Positions 1 to 8,212 of a stretch of DNA of 64,000 nt are shown in pieces. Position 1 is the stretch's first letter; the number at the start of each line of letters is the position of its first letter. The notes beneath the pieces are model-generated. The model made no database searches. It saw only the letters and a program-made list of their open reading frames with translations, and had not been told where the DNA came from. The position numbers were made by a program, and so were the translations under genes. The stretch is taken from contig NZ_JACRYT010000015.1 of NCBI RefSeq assembly GCF_014333425.1, positions 1-64,000 on the forward strand, given 5' to 3'. The stretch comes from Zhenpiania hominis (GTDB lineage Bacteria; Bacillota; Clostridia; Peptostreptococcales; Anaerovoracaceae).

Positions 1-243
1 AAACTGACGAAGCAGAGGATATACATAAAGAACCGAGGAAAGATAGAAGCGAGGGATTTCAAGGACAAAGACAGAGGAAAAGGCAGCTATGGTGAATATG
101 CAGAACGGATCATAGAGGAGGCCTGCGAGGGAGCGATTGATTTCAGCATATTTGAGAGGAGAGAGCCTGTTTTCGATGGAAGCAGCGGAACCCAGACACT
201 GATCAGAAGCCTTAGCATGAACAGAGGCATACCGCTAAGCTAG
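1..243 (+). CDS. C-terminal end of an unidentified protein (possible transposase)
   Basis: The window opens inside a reading frame that runs 80 codons to a TAG at 241-243. The fragment is charged (Lys/Arg/Glu rich) and holds the stretch YAERIIEEACEGAIDFSIFE. I recognise no catalytic motif. The following 70 bases are rich in TGTCAA/TTGACA words and hold a GC hairpin (CCGCC-at-CCGGCGG), which is reminiscent of an insertion-sequence end, so a transposase tail is possible. This is inference only, because the upstream part of the gene is not in the window. Confidence 0.35.
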   Translation, partial: KLTKQRIYIKNRGKIEARDFKDKDRGKGSYGEYAERIIEEACEGAIDFSIFERREPVFDGSSGTQTLIRSLSMNRGIPLS

Positions 244-314
244 ATGATAATCATTTTGGATCTGTCAACCAAAAACTCCACAACAACTTGACACCGCCAT
301 CCGGCGGCAAAAAT

Positions 315-343
315 TTGACAAACCAAAAGGCTTCTCCTATAAT
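315..343 (+). promoter_or_regulatory. Sigma-A promoter of the riboswitch-ribU transcript
   Basis: A perfect -35 TTGACA (315-320) and a perfect -10 TATAAT (338-343) are separated by 17 bp, and the FMN riboswitch begins about 15 bp downstream. Confidence 0.85.
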
Positions 344-357
344 AGAAGAGTAAAGAT

Positions 358-486
358 AATCTGTTTCAGGGCGAGGTGAAAGTCCTCACCGGTGGTGATG
401 CGCGTTTAGGCGATAAGTCCACGAGCCTTGCGGGGCCGAGCGGGTGGGAATCCCGTACCGACGGTATAGTCCGGATGAAAGAAACT
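358..486 (+). promoter_or_regulatory. FMN riboswitch (RFN element)
   Basis: The conserved RFN blocks are present in order: TTCAGGGCGAGGTGAAAGTC, CCGGTGGTGATGC, the AAGTCCACGAGCC block, and CCGACGGTATAGTCCGGATG followed by AAAGAAAC. The first and last blocks close the P1 helix (GTTTC at 363-367 with GAAAC at 481-485). It is followed by an intrinsic terminator and then ribU, so FMN binding is expected to stop transcription of the riboflavin importer. Confidence 0.96.
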
Positions 487-514
487 CAGGATACTCTTTG
501 TATTTTGTGATTTT

Positions 515-542
515 GCTCTGGAATTTTTTCCAGAGCTTTTTT
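515..542 (+). terminator. Riboswitch expression-platform terminator
   Basis: The stem GCTCTGGAA (515-523) / TTCCAGAGC (528-536) with a TTTT loop is followed by six T residues. It lies between the FMN aptamer and the ribU start, as expected for transcriptional attenuation. Confidence 0.88.
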
Positions 543-589
543 AATGACCTGACAGATTCCTGGAAAACATGATAGAATTGGAGGAATCA

Positions 590-1147
590 ATGATGAGCGA
601 AGTGAATTTAAACAAACAGTCAAAAGCGTCGCTGCTTGCGAAGATGGGAATGATGGTGGCGATTTCCATTGTACTGGTGACGTTTATCCATTTTCCGATT
701 TTCCCGGTAGTGGGATTTTTAGAGTATGATCCGGCGGATATCCCGATTCTGATCGGAACCTTTGCTTTCGGGCCTTTGGGAGGCCTGGTGATGACGGTTG
801 TAACATCCGTTATTCAGGGGCTGACTGTAAGCGCCCAGAGCGGGCCTTACGGGATCATTATGCATATTATCGCCACAGGAACTTTTGTTTTGGTAGCGGG
901 ACTGATCTATCGGAATCATAAGAGCAAGAAAAAGGCAATCATCGCGCTGATTGCGGGAGTTTTGGCAATGACGGCGATTATGCTTCCCGCGAATCTGATT
1001 ATTACGCCGATCTTTATGGGGCTTCCCAGAGACGCGGTCGTCGCGCTGCTGCCGTTTATTCTGGCGTTTAATTTTGTGAAGGCTGGAATTAACGCGGTCA
1101 TAACGTTTTTCCTGTATAAGAGGATCTCCCGATTCCTGCATAGATAA
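590..1147 (+). CDS. ribU: Riboflavin ECF transporter substrate-binding S component RibU
   Basis: This is the integral membrane S component that binds riboflavin and works with a shared energy-coupling module (EcfA/A'/T, not in this window). The protein is about 185 residues with five to six hydrophobic helices. It carries the family-typical stretch EYDPADIPILIGTFAFGPL followed by a G-rich loop (GLVMTVVTSVIQ) and a basic end. I place the start at ATG 590 or ATG 593, because GGAGG at 580-584 lies 5 and 8 bases upstream of them. An in-frame ATG at 569 lies before this ribosome site and is unlikely. The FMN riboswitch directly upstream supports both the substrate and repression by FMN. No other riboflavin gene is adjacent. 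Confidence 0.93.
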   Translation: MMSEVNLNKQSKASLLAKMGMMVAISIVLVTFIHFPIFPVVGFLEYDPADIPILIGTFAFGPLGGLVMTVVTSVIQGLTVSAQSGPYGIIMHIIATGTFVLVAGLIYRNHKSKKKAIIALIAGVLAMTAIMLPANLIITPIFMGLPRDAVVALLPFILAFNFVKAGINAVITFFLYKRISRFLHR

Positions 1148-1274
1148 TCGGGCGCCGTCAGTCAGGCGCGGAAATCGTGTCATGTAAATACCTTACCATA
1201 TAGAGAAATGCCCGTCAGATTTTGGAAAAAGTTCTGCCGGGTATTTTTCGCGGAAACTTTTTTTAGACATCCGC

Positions 1275-1302
1275 TTGCACTATGCTGTTTTTGTGATAAA
1301 AT
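1275..1302 (+). promoter_or_regulatory. Promoter of the tRNA-Pro gene
   Basis: TTGCAC (1275-1280) and TAAAAT (1297-1302) are 16 bp apart, and a TG dinucleotide one base before the -10 gives an extended -10. The tRNA begins 33 bp downstream. Confidence 0.55.
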
Positions 1303-1334
1303 ATAAGGAAACCGCATAAAATGGTAGCAGACAA

Positions 1335-1411
1335 CTGGGTGTGGCGCAGTTTGGTAGCGCGCGTGGATGGGGTCCACGAGGCCGCAGGTTCGACTCCTGT
1401 CACTCAGACCA
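1335..1411 (+). tRNA. tRNA-Pro (anticodon GGG)
   Basis: This is a 77-nt cloverleaf with CCA encoded. The acceptor CTGGGTG (1335-1341) pairs with CACTCAG (1401-1407) with one G-T wobble, followed by discriminator A and CCA. The D arm contains TTTGGTAGCGC. The anticodon stem CGTGG/CCACG encloses the loop ATGGGGT, giving anticodon GGG. The T arm GCAGG-TTCGACT-CCTGT is canonical. GGG reads CCC and CCU proline codons. Confidence 0.95.
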
Positions 1412-1437
1412 GAATCAGAAAGACTGTATCAGAAAAT

Positions 1438-1463
1438 AGCTTCCGCCTGTGAAGCTGTTTTTT
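1438..1463 (+). terminator. Terminator after tRNA-Pro
   Basis: The stem AGCTTC (1438-1443) / GAAGCT (1451-1456) with a 7-nt loop is followed by G and six T residues. It ends the tRNA transcript before the LysR gene. Confidence 0.7.
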
Positions 1464-1493
1464 GATCGCAATCAAAAAAGGTGGTGGAAAAGC

Positions 1494-2396
1494 ATGGAAC
1501 TTCGAGTACTGAACTACTTTCTGGCAATCGCCAGAGAAGAAAATATCACAAAAGCGGCGCAGTCGCTTCATGTAACACAGCCGACCTTATCGCGGCAGAT
1601 CGCGCAGCTGGAAGAAGAACTGGGCGTGCAGCTTTTTACCCGCAGCAATCATCATATCAATCTGACCGAGGACGGTATGATCCTGAAACGGAGGGCGCAG
1701 GAGATGCTGTCTCTTGCCGATAAAACAAAACGGGAACTTCTCCATCGGGAAGACGCGCTGACCGGGGAGATTACTATCGGAAGCGGGGAATTTCAGTCCA
1801 CGCAGTTCCTGTCACAGCTTATCGCCTCTTTCCGTGAAAAACATCCTTTGGTGCGCTATGAAATCCATAGCGGAAATTCCACAAACATTCAGGAATATAT
1901 GGAGCGGGGACTCCTGGATCTGGGTCTGATGACCGAACCGATCGATATCCGCAAATACGACTTTGCCTATGCCAGGCAGAAGGAAATCTGCGGCATTCTG
2001 GTGCGCAGAGACTCGGATCTGGCGAAAAAGGAAGCCGTGACGCCGGAGGATCTGATTCCATATCCGCTGATCCTGCCGTCAGGGAGCATTACAAACAGCC
2101 GGATTGAGAAATGGTTCGGCGATTACGCGGGAGAAATAAAGCTGGCGGCAACCGGAAACCTCCTGTATAACCAGGCTATGATGGCGGAAAGCGGAATCGG
2201 GATTTCCGTCGGTATTAAACTGGAGTGCGAATATAAGAACCTGTGCTTTGTGCCGCTGTCTCCGGCGCTGGAATACGGCACCGTACTGGCGTGGAAAAAA
2301 GAACAGGTTTTTTCCTCGGCAACCACCGCGTTTATCGAACATGTCAAGGAGTATGTGAAGGAATACGCAAAAGGCATAGACGACGATGAAAGATAA
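1494..2396 (+). CDS. LysR-family transcriptional regulator
   Basis: This 300-residue protein has the standard LysR layout. The N-terminal winged helix-turn-helix spans about residues 1-60 (LNYFLAIAREENITKAAQSL, then VTQPTLSRQIAQLEEELGV). A periplasmic-binding-protein-like effector domain follows from about residue 90. ATG 1494 is preferred because AAGGTGG at 1479-1485 sits at good spacing; a longer frame opening at 1449 would overlap the terminator of the tRNA. The adjacent genes (tRNA-Pro upstream, a MerR-like gene downstream) give no clear target. LysR genes often regulate a divergent gene, but none is present here, so the effector and regulon are unknown. Confidence 0.9.
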   Translation: MELRVLNYFLAIAREENITKAAQSLHVTQPTLSRQIAQLEEELGVQLFTRSNHHINLTEDGMILKRRAQEMLSLADKTKRELLHREDALTGEITIGSGEFQSTQFLSQLIASFREKHPLVRYEIHSGNSTNIQEYMERGLLDLGLMTEPIDIRKYDFAYARQKEICGILVRRDSDLAKKEAVTPEDLIPYPLILPSGSITNSRIEKWFGDYAGEIKLAATGNLLYNQAMMAESGIGISVGIKLECEYKNLCFVPLSPALEYGTVLAWKKEQVFSSATTAFIEHVKEYVKEYAKGIDDDER

Positions 2397-2487
2397 GTAT
2401 TAGACTTTTTTGCCGTTGCTTCTTACAATAAAAGTGACCCGGAAAGGGAAGGCCTCTTACAGCGGGAGTGCCGGAAAGGAGTAAGCG

Positions 2488-2844
2488 GTGACTATTTATG
2501 AAGCAAGCGAGCGTTACCGAATCCCCATCGAAATCTTAAAAGAATACGAAAGCTGGGGTCTTTGCGGCGAAGTAAAAAAAGTGATGGGCTCCTGGCAGTA
2601 TGACGAACGGGATCTGGAACGTCTCAGTATGATCATGACGCTCCATGACATCGGATTTACAAATCAGGAGGTGGAGCGGTACATGCGCCTTCTCGCGGAG
2701 GAGGGGGATACGAGAAAAGCAAGGATGGAGATGCTCAACCGGAAACGGGGGGCGGCGCTGGATGAAATCCATCTGAGACAGAAGCAGCTGGATCGCCTGG
2801 ACTATCTCCGGTATAAAATTCAGAATGCGGAGCAGGAACGCTGA
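2488..2844 (+). CDS. MerR-like transcriptional regulator
   Basis: This 118-residue protein begins with GTG at 2488, seven bases after AAAGGAG. The N-terminal half reads as a MerR winged HTH: TIYEASERYRIPIEILKEYE, then the wing sequence QYDERDLERLSMIMTLHDIGFTNQEVERYM. Residues about 75-118 form a charged helix suited to the family's dimerising coiled coil. No cysteine-based metal site or large ligand-binding domain follows, so it belongs to the short members of the family. It is monocistronic, with a terminator overlapping its stop. No target can be inferred. Confidence 0.8.
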   Translation: MTIYEASERYRIPIEILKEYESWGLCGEVKKVMGSWQYDERDLERLSMIMTLHDIGFTNQEVERYMRLLAEEGDTRKARMEMLNRKRGAALDEIHLRQKQLDRLDYLRYKIQNAEQER

Positions 2845-2866
2845 AAATCGGCATTCCTGCTTTTTT
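2831..2866 (+). terminator. Intrinsic terminator overlapping the end of the MerR-like gene
   Basis: AGCAGGAA (2831-2838) pairs with TTCCTGCT (2854-2861), followed by a T run to 2866. The 5' arm lies inside the last codons of the gene. Confidence 0.8.
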
Positions 2867-2914
2867 AATGAAATTCTTTTCAAATCTGTAATTCCTGTGG
2901 TAGAATAAAATGAT

Positions 2915-3334
2915 ATGAGAAAATTGATTTTAAAAAATGAAGACGAGACGAGAGCCTTTGGTCTGGAACTTGGAGCCTCTCTGGGGAAAGGCGACATTGT
3001 CGCGCTGATCGGAGATCTTGGAACCGGAAAAACCGCGCTCACCAAATACATTGCCGAGGGACTGGGAATTCAGGAGGTCATTACCAGCCCCACCTTTACG
3101 ATCGTCCAGGAATACCGACAGGGACGGCTGCCCTTATACCACTTCGACGTGTACCGTATCGGAGATCCGGAAGAAATGTACGAACTGGGTTATGAAGAGT
3201 ATTTTTATGGGGACGGCGTATGCGTCATTGAATGGGCGGATCTGATTGAGGAACTGCTTCCGGAATATACAAAAGTAATCCGGATTGAATATGGAAAGAA
3301 CCAGGAGGAAAGAATTTATCAATGTACATTTTAG
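2915..3334 (+). CDS. tsaE: tRNA threonylcarbamoyladenosine biosynthesis ATPase TsaE
   Basis: TsaE is the ATPase that works with TsaB and TsaD to install t6A at position 37 of ANN-decoding tRNAs. The 139-residue protein has the Walker A motif GDLGTGKT at residues 33-40, the family block TSPTFTIVQEY, then the YHFDVYRI and EWADLI segments. The length is normal for the family. It is the first gene of a tsaE-tsaB-rimI cluster and overlaps tsaB by 13 bp, implying translational coupling. The order matches ydiB-ydiC-ydiD of Bacillus subtilis. Confidence 0.95.
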   Translation: MRKLILKNEDETRAFGLELGASLGKGDIVALIGDLGTGKTALTKYIAEGLGIQEVITSPTFTIVQEYRQGRLPLYHFDVYRIGDPEEMYELGYEEYFYGDGVCVIEWADLIEELLPEYTKVIRIEYGKNQEERIYQCTF

Positions 3335-4008
3335 CCTTGGAAACAACAGGGGCGCATGCTTCGGCAGCGATCATTGATGAGAAGGGGACTGTTTTTGAAA
3401 AGCGATCGGAAGAAGTGCTGAATCATCTCCAGTCTCTGCTGCCGATGGTAAAAGAATTGCTGGAAGAAAATAAATTGCAGTTAGACGATATGACTGTAAT
3501 TGCAGCATCAAAGGGCCCCGGCTCCTTTACAGGAATCCGGATTGGAGTTGCCACGGCAAGAGCGCTCGCGCAGGCGCTTGGGAGAAAGACGATTGGAGTA
3601 CCGACACTGAAAGCTTTTGCCTACAACATGCCGGATTATGACGGACTGATCTGTCCGGTCTTTGACGCTCGCAGGAGCCAGGTTTACGCGGGCGCGTACC
3701 GGTGGAATGAGGGGAAAATTGAAGAGGCTGTAAAAGGAGCGCCTTACGCGATTGAAGATTTTCTCAAAGAGGCCGAGCGGGCAGGAGAAAAGAGAATGTT
3801 CTTTGGCGATGGAATTCGGGCGTACGAAGGCTTTTTTGAAGGAGAAATCATTGCTCCGGAAGCGGCGCGCTTTCAATCTGCCGCGTCTGTCGCGCGGCTT
3901 GCGAAAGATATGCTGGAGGCGGGATTGGAAACAGACTATGAAGAATTGATGCCGGACTATATGAGAAAAGCCGAGGCGGAACGGAGACTGGAAGAAAAGA
4001 AAAAATGA
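3322..4008 (+). CDS. tsaB: tRNA t6A dimerisation factor TsaB
   Basis: TsaB is the inactive ASKHA-fold partner that dimerises with TsaD in t6A synthesis. The 228-residue protein starts with MYILALETTGAHASAAII and carries the diagnostic SKGPGSFTGIRIG block near residue 65. The C-terminal part is shorter than in TsaD and lacks TsaD's metal-binding HxxxH motif, as expected for TsaB. It overlaps tsaE at its start and rimI at its end (ATGA, 4005-4008), so the three genes form one tightly coupled operon. Confidence 0.94.
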   Translation: MYILALETTGAHASAAIIDEKGTVFEKRSEEVLNHLQSLLPMVKELLEENKLQLDDMTVIAASKGPGSFTGIRIGVATARALAQALGRKTIGVPTLKAFAYNMPDYDGLICPVFDARRSQVYAGAYRWNEGKIEEAVKGAPYAIEDFLKEAERAGEKRMFFGDGIRAYEGFFEGEIIAPEAARFQSAASVARLAKDMLEAGLETDYEELMPDYMRKAEAERRLEEKKK

Positions 4009-4469
4009 GTGACTTAGTAATCAGAGAGGCAGACGCCGGAGACATCGACGCAATTGCGGAATTGGAAAAGATCTGCTTTGCGACGCCATGGAGCAGAGAC
4101 TCTATCCGCCAGGAACTGGTGGAAAATGAGCTGGCTTTTTATGTAGTCGCAGAGCTGGATGGAGAAGTTGTCGGCTATATGGGAATGTGGCATATTGTCG
4201 ATGAGGGTCATGTTACTAACGTGGCCGTTCATCCGGATCACAGAGGGAAACACGTTGCTTCCGCCATTGTAGCGGTGGTTCTGGCCTACAGTGAAGCGGG
4301 AGGAATCCGGCGTTTTACGCTGGAGGTCAGGAGTTCCAATGAAGCGGCCAAGGCGCTGTATCGAAAGTTTGATTTTAAAGAAGAAGGACTCAGAAGAGGA
4401 TATTATAAAGATAACGGAGAAGATGCGGTTATTATGTGGAGAGATCCGGCCGAACCTTTGAAAAACTAG
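4005..4469 (+). CDS. rimI: Ribosomal protein S18-alanine N-acetyltransferase RimI (GNAT)
   Basis: This 154-residue GNAT acetyltransferase shows the acetyl-CoA loop as VAVHPDHRGKHVASAI and the family C-terminal block NEAAKALYRKFDFKEEGLRRGYY, with EDAVIMW following. The family acetylates the N-terminal alanine of ribosomal protein S18; the substrate here is inferred from similarity and from linkage to tsaB/tsaD, which is common in Bacteria. It starts within the stop of tsaB (ATGA overlap). Confidence 0.9.
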   Translation: MSDLVIREADAGDIDAIAELEKICFATPWSRDSIRQELVENELAFYVVAELDGEVVGYMGMWHIVDEGHVTNVAVHPDHRGKHVASAIVAVVLAYSEAGGIRRFTLEVRSSNEAAKALYRKFDFKEEGLRRGYYKDNGEDAVIMWRDPAEPLKN

Positions 4470-4535
4470 CAAAATCAGAATAAAAACAGATTTCCGTAAA
4501 ATACTAGTAGTAATCTTTACTGCGAGGAGGAAATC

Positions 4536-4742
4536 ATGAGACGAGTCGATGACTTTTATGAGGAAGGCCGGGAAGGGGACGACATGATGGCAGTGGCTTC
4601 CCACTGCAGCCATTTTTCCAGGAGGCATGACTTTGACACCTTTAACATGAGTACGTACCAGTCCTGTGAAAACTGCAGACATCTGTCCCCGGACAACAAA
4701 TGCGTTGTAAAAGCGCAGAGCAGCATCTTCCCCCTGGAATAG
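4536..4742 (+). CDS. Small Cys/His protein between rimI and tsaD
   Basis: This is a 68-residue protein with a strong ribosome site (GAGGAGGAAATC before ATG 4536), ending 9 bp before tsaD. It has Cys24 with flanking His23/His26, then C44-x2-C47 and C56. The Cys/His spacing would allow a small zinc or iron-sulfur site. The N terminus is acidic (DDFYEEGREGDD). I do not recognise the family. Its position inside the t6A cluster, its own ribosome site and the low chance of such a cysteine pattern argue that it is real. Confidence 0.6.
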   Translation: MRRVDDFYEEGREGDDMMAVASHCSHFSRRHDFDTFNMSTYQSCENCRHLSPDNKCVVKAQSSIFPLE

Positions 4743-4751
4743 AGGAAGAAT

Positions 4752-5768
4752 ATGAAGGATAAAAATTTACTGACAATGGCGATTGAGTCCAGCTGCGACG
4801 AGACTTCAGTCGCCATTCTCAGGGGAGGACGAGACGTCCTTTCCAATGTGATCGCGTCGCAGATCGATGTACATAAAGTGTTTGGAGGAGTGGTTCCGGA
4901 AATCGCGTCCCGCCACCATCTTTCCAATATCAATCGAGTAACGGAAGAAGCGCTGAAGGAAGCAAATGTAAAGATGCGGGACATTGATCTGATCGGAGTC
5001 ACCTACGGGCCGGGGCTTGTGGGAGCCCTTCTAATCGGCCTCGCCACGGCAAAGGCTTTCTCCCTGGCGACAGGAAAACCTTTGGTAGGCGTACATCACA
5101 TACAGGGGCATATCTGCGCCAATTACATAGAACACAAAAATCTGGAGCCGCCGTTTATGGCTCTGGTGATTTCCGGCGGACACACCAACATTGTGGAAGT
5201 GACCGATTATAATGAGTGCCGTATTCTGGGACAGACCAGAGACGACGCGGCGGGCGAAGCCTATGACAAGGTTGCCAGAGTTCTGGGACTCGGATACCCC
5301 GGAGGCCCGAAAATTGATAAAATCGCCAGAGAGGGAAATTCTCACGCCGTAGAATTCAAGCGGGTGTTTCTGGAAAAGGACAGCCTGGATTTCAGCTTCA
5401 GCGGAATTAAAACCGGGGTGCTCAATTATGTGAACTCGGAAAAACAGGCGGGAAGAGAAATTCACACCGCAGACGTGGCGGCGAGTTTTCAGCAGGCTGT
5501 TCTGGACGTGATTGTAGCGAAGACCGTAGGCGCGGCGGTAAAGATGAAAAAAGACAAGATCGTCTTAGCGGGAGGCGTCGCGGCAAACAGCCGGCTACGG
5601 GATATGATGAAAGAAGCGTGCGAAAAGGAAGGGATCGAGCTTTACTATCCTTCTCCTGTTTTATGCACCGATAACGCCGCGATGATCGGATGCGCGGCCT
5701 ACTATAAATACAGAGCGGGATATACCGATGATCTGACACTGGACGCGGTTCCCCAGCTGCCATTATAA
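4752..5768 (+). CDS. tsaD: tRNA N6-adenosine threonylcarbamoyltransferase TsaD
   Basis: TsaD transfers the threonylcarbamoyl group from its adenylate to A37 of tRNA. The 338-residue protein has the ASKHA start [14 protein letters not shown], the metal-binding HxxxH (HHIQGH), [17 protein letters not shown], the [10 protein letters not shown] block and the C-terminal [10 protein letters not shown]. The length is normal. It follows the small Cys protein by 9 bp and is followed 16 bp later by an ABC-F gene, as with gcp-ydiF in Bacillus subtilis. Confidence 0.97.
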   Translation: MKDKNLLTMAIESSCDETSVAILRGGRDVLSNVIASQIDVHKVFGGVVPEIASRHHLSNINRVTEEALKEANVKMRDIDLIGVTYGPGLVGALLIGLATAKAFSLATGKPLVGVHHIQGHICANYIEHKNLEPPFMALVISGGHTNIVEVTDYNECRILGQTRDDAAGEAYDKVARVLGLGYPGGPKIDKIAREGNSHAVEFKRVFLEKDSLDFSFSGIKTGVLNYVNSEKQAGREIHTADVAASFQQAVLDVIVAKTVGAAVKMKKDKIVLAGGVAANSRLRDMMKEACEKEGIELYYPSPVLCTDNAAMIGCAAYYKYRAGYTDDLTLDAVPQLPL

Positions 5769-5784
5769 AAAAGAGGAAGAGAAT

Positions 5785-7758
5785 ATGATTATTTTATCCG
5801 CGAAGGATTTAACAAAAACATACGGCGTTGATGTGATTCTGCGGGATGTTTCCTTTCACATCAACGAAGGGGACCGAATTGGGATTATCGGAGCCAACGG
5901 CGCGGGAAAAACAACCCTTCTTAAAATGCTGTCGGGAGAGCTTTCCTGTGACGGCGGCGACTTTTTTCTGCAGTCCGATAAAACCATCGGCTATTTAAAG
6001 CAAAGCGATAATTTCCGGTCGGAACATACTGTGATTGAAGAAGTGGAAGCGATTTTTTCAGGGATGGCCCGGATGGAGGAGGAAATGCTGGAACTGTCCG
6101 CCGCCATTTCGGAAAAAGCGGAAAAGGGTGAGAGCGGACCGGAAGTGGATCGGATGCTGGCCCGTTACGATCAGATGCAGCAGGAATACCGGGACAAAGG
6201 CGGATACAGCTATAAGAGCGAAATGAACGGGGTCCTCAGCAGCATGGCCTTTGGAGAAGAGTTTTACAATAAAAAAATCTCCACCCTCAGCGGAGGAGAG
6301 CGGACCCGTCTGGCCCTGGCGTGCCTTCTTTTAAAAAAGCCGGATCTGCTGTTCTTAGACGAGCCCACAAACCATCTGGATATCGGAACCCTCAAGTGGC
6401 TGGAGCAGTATTTGAAAGCTTACAAGGGTACGATTTTGCTGGTTTCCCATGACCGATATTTTCTGGATCAGATTGTGAACCGGATTTTCGAAGTGGAAAA
6501 CCACAGGCTGGAAACTTATGAAGGAAGCTACAGCCAGTACGCGGAGCAGAAAAAGCAGCGGCGTGAGACCCAGCTGCGGCAGTATCAGAATCAGCAGAAG
6601 GAGATCGCCCGCCAGGAGGACATGATCCGCAGATTCAAAGAGCGGGGTACGGAAAAACTGGCCAAACGGGCAGCTTCCAGGGAAAAGCGGCTCGCGGCTA
6701 TGGAGCGGGTAGAGCGGCCTGAGCCTCTGCGCGGCAAGATGAAACTCCGATTTCATCAGAACTTTAAAAGCGGAAATGATGTGCTTTTAGCCGAAGATCT
6801 GGCGAAAAGCTTTGGCTACGGCATGAATGAGAAGCGATTGTTTTCCGGCGTGAATTTTGATATCAAACGAGGTGAACGTATCTGTATCGTAGGACCCAAC
6901 GGAGTGGGAAAAACCACACTTTTGAAAGTGATCCGGGGAGAGCTTTCTCCAACCGGCGGGAGACTGAAGGTCGGATATAATGTGGAATTCGGCTACTACG
7001 ATCAGGAACAAAGCCTTTTAAACGACGCCAATACGGTGCTGGAAGAACTCCATGACGCGTATCGGCTCTATACAGATACGGAACTGCGTTCGATCCTGGG
7101 GCGATTTTTATTCCAGGGGGAAGATGTTTTCCTGAAAGTCGGATCCCTGAGCGGCGGAGAAAAAGCGAGGCTGTCTCTTTTGAAGCTGATGATGTCAGGG
7201 CCCAACGTTCTGCTTCTGGACGAGCCTACCAACCATCTGGATATTGAATCCAGGGAAGTCTTTGAAGATGCGCTCCTGGAGTTTCCGGGAACCGTGCTGG
7301 TCGTTTCCCATGACCGCTATTTTTTGAATAAGATTCCAACCAGAATTTTTGAGCTTGGACAAGAAGGTATAACCTCTTATCTGGGTACATATAACTATTA
7401 TGTGGAGAAAAAGCAGGAAATTGAGTCAGGAAAGCAGTACCTGGAAACGCTTGCGCGGGACAGCGCACAGGAAAAGGCCAGCGAAGCTTCCGACATGCCG
7501 CAGCTTAACAGCAGTGAGTTAAGAAAGCTGAAAAAGGAAGAAGAAGCAAGGCAGAGACGGCTTAAACGCCAGCAGGAAGACGCGGAAAAACGGATTGAGA
7601 AGCTGGAAGCGGAGATTTCTGAAATCGAGGAAGAACTTTGCAGGGAAGAAGTGATGGTTGATCCGGAACGTCTGCGTGAGCTGAGCGGACAAATGGAACA
7701 ACTTAAACAGGAATTATCCGAAGAATACGATAAGTGGATGGAATTACAGGAAATTTAG
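5785..7758 (+). CDS. ABC-F family ribosome-associated ATPase (YdiF/Uup-like)
   Basis: This 657-residue soluble protein has two ABC domains and no membrane segments. The first carries GANGAGKTT, LSGGERTRLALA and LDEPTNHLD; the second carries GPNGVGKTT, LSGGEKARLSLLK and LDEPTNHLD. The inter-domain linker is highly basic and helical (about residues 245-320). The C-terminal ~100 residues are a charged coiled coil, as in Uup/YdiF. ABC-F proteins act at the ribosomal E site. The syntenic position after tsaD suggests a housekeeping translation factor rather than an acquired resistance factor. Nothing here establishes antibiotic protection. Confidence 0.9.
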   Translation: MIILSAKDLTKTYGVDVILRDVSFHINEGDRIGIIGANGAGKTTLLKMLSGELSCDGGDFFLQSDKTIGYLKQSDNFRSEHTVIEEVEAIFSGMARMEEEMLELSAAISEKAEKGESGPEVDRMLARYDQMQQEYRDKGGYSYKSEMNGVLSSMAFGEEFYNKKISTLSGGERTRLALACLLLKKPDLLFLDEPTNHLDIGTLKWLEQYLKAYKGTILLVSHDRYFLDQIVNRIFEVENHRLETYEGSYSQYAEQKKQRRETQLRQYQNQQKEIARQEDMIRRFKERGTEKLAKRAASREKRLAAMERVERPEPLRGKMKLRFHQNFKSGNDVLLAEDLAKSFGYGMNEKRLFSGVNFDIKRGERICIVGPNGVGKTTLLKVIRGELSPTGGRLKVGYNVEFGYYDQEQSLLNDANTVLEELHDAYRLYTDTELRSILGRFLFQGEDVFLKVGSLSGGEKARLSLLKLMMSGPNVLLLDEPTNHLDIESREVFEDALLEFPGTVLVVSHDRYFLNKIPTRIFELGQEGITSYLGTYNYYVEKKQEIESGKQYLETLARDSAQEKASEASDMPQLNSSELRKLKKEEEARQRRLKRQQEDAEKRIEKLEAEISEIEEELCREEVMVDPERLRELSGQMEQLKQELSEEYDKWMELQEI

Positions 7759-7800
7759 GCGTAAAAAGGAAGAAAGTATAGAAAAAAGTGAAAAAACGGG

Positions 7801-7829
7801 TTGCAATATAAAGACGCGTCCTCTATAAT
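7801..7829 (+). promoter_or_regulatory. Promoter upstream of acpP
   Basis: TTGCAA (7801-7806) and a perfect TATAAT (7824-7829) are separated by 17 bp, 81 bp ahead of the acpP start. Confidence 0.7.
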
Positions 7830-7909
7830 AGGTTTAGTTATTTGCGGATAATATTGCAATGGGCAAATCTAATAAAAGATCTAATGTTTGAATTGAATGG
7901 AGGTATATC

Positions 7910-8137
7910 ATGATTTTTGATAAGATTAAGGAGATTATTGCAGAGCAGCTTGGCGTTGAAGAAGATGCGGTAAAAATGGAAACACATCTGATGAAGGATC
8001 TGGAAGCGGACTCCCTGGACGCCGTAGAAATCATCATGGCAATTGAAGACGAGTTTGATATTGAAGTTCCGGATGAAGATGCCGAAAAATTCCAAACTGT
8101 AACAGATATTGTAAAATATGTAGAAGAAAAAGCGTAA
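7910..8137 (+). CDS. acpP: Acyl carrier protein
   Basis: This is a 75-residue acidic four-helix carrier protein. The serine of the DSLD motif ([18 protein letters not shown], near residue 36) is the site for the 4'-phosphopantetheine arm. A GGAGG site precedes ATG 7910. It has its own promoter and is followed by a strong terminator, so it is likely a single-gene unit. It is not beside other fatty-acid synthesis genes; a ketoacyl synthase lies 43 kb away. The length and sequence are typical for AcpP. Confidence 0.95.
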   Translation: MIFDKIKEIIAEQLGVEEDAVKMETHLMKDLEADSLDAVEIIMAIEDEFDIEVPDEDAEKFQTVTDIVKYVEEKA

Positions 8138-8170
8138 ACTCTTTTATTAATCATAAGGAAGAAGCAGAAG

Positions 8171-8194
8171 AAAACCCGTCAACTGACGGGTTTT
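8171..8194 (+). terminator. Terminator after acpP
   Basis: A perfect 10-bp stem AAAACCCGTC (8171-8180) / GACGGGTTTT (8185-8194) with loop AACT, whose 3' arm ends in TTTT. Confidence 0.85.
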
Positions 8195-8212
8195 GCAGGT
8201 TAAGGAGGAATT

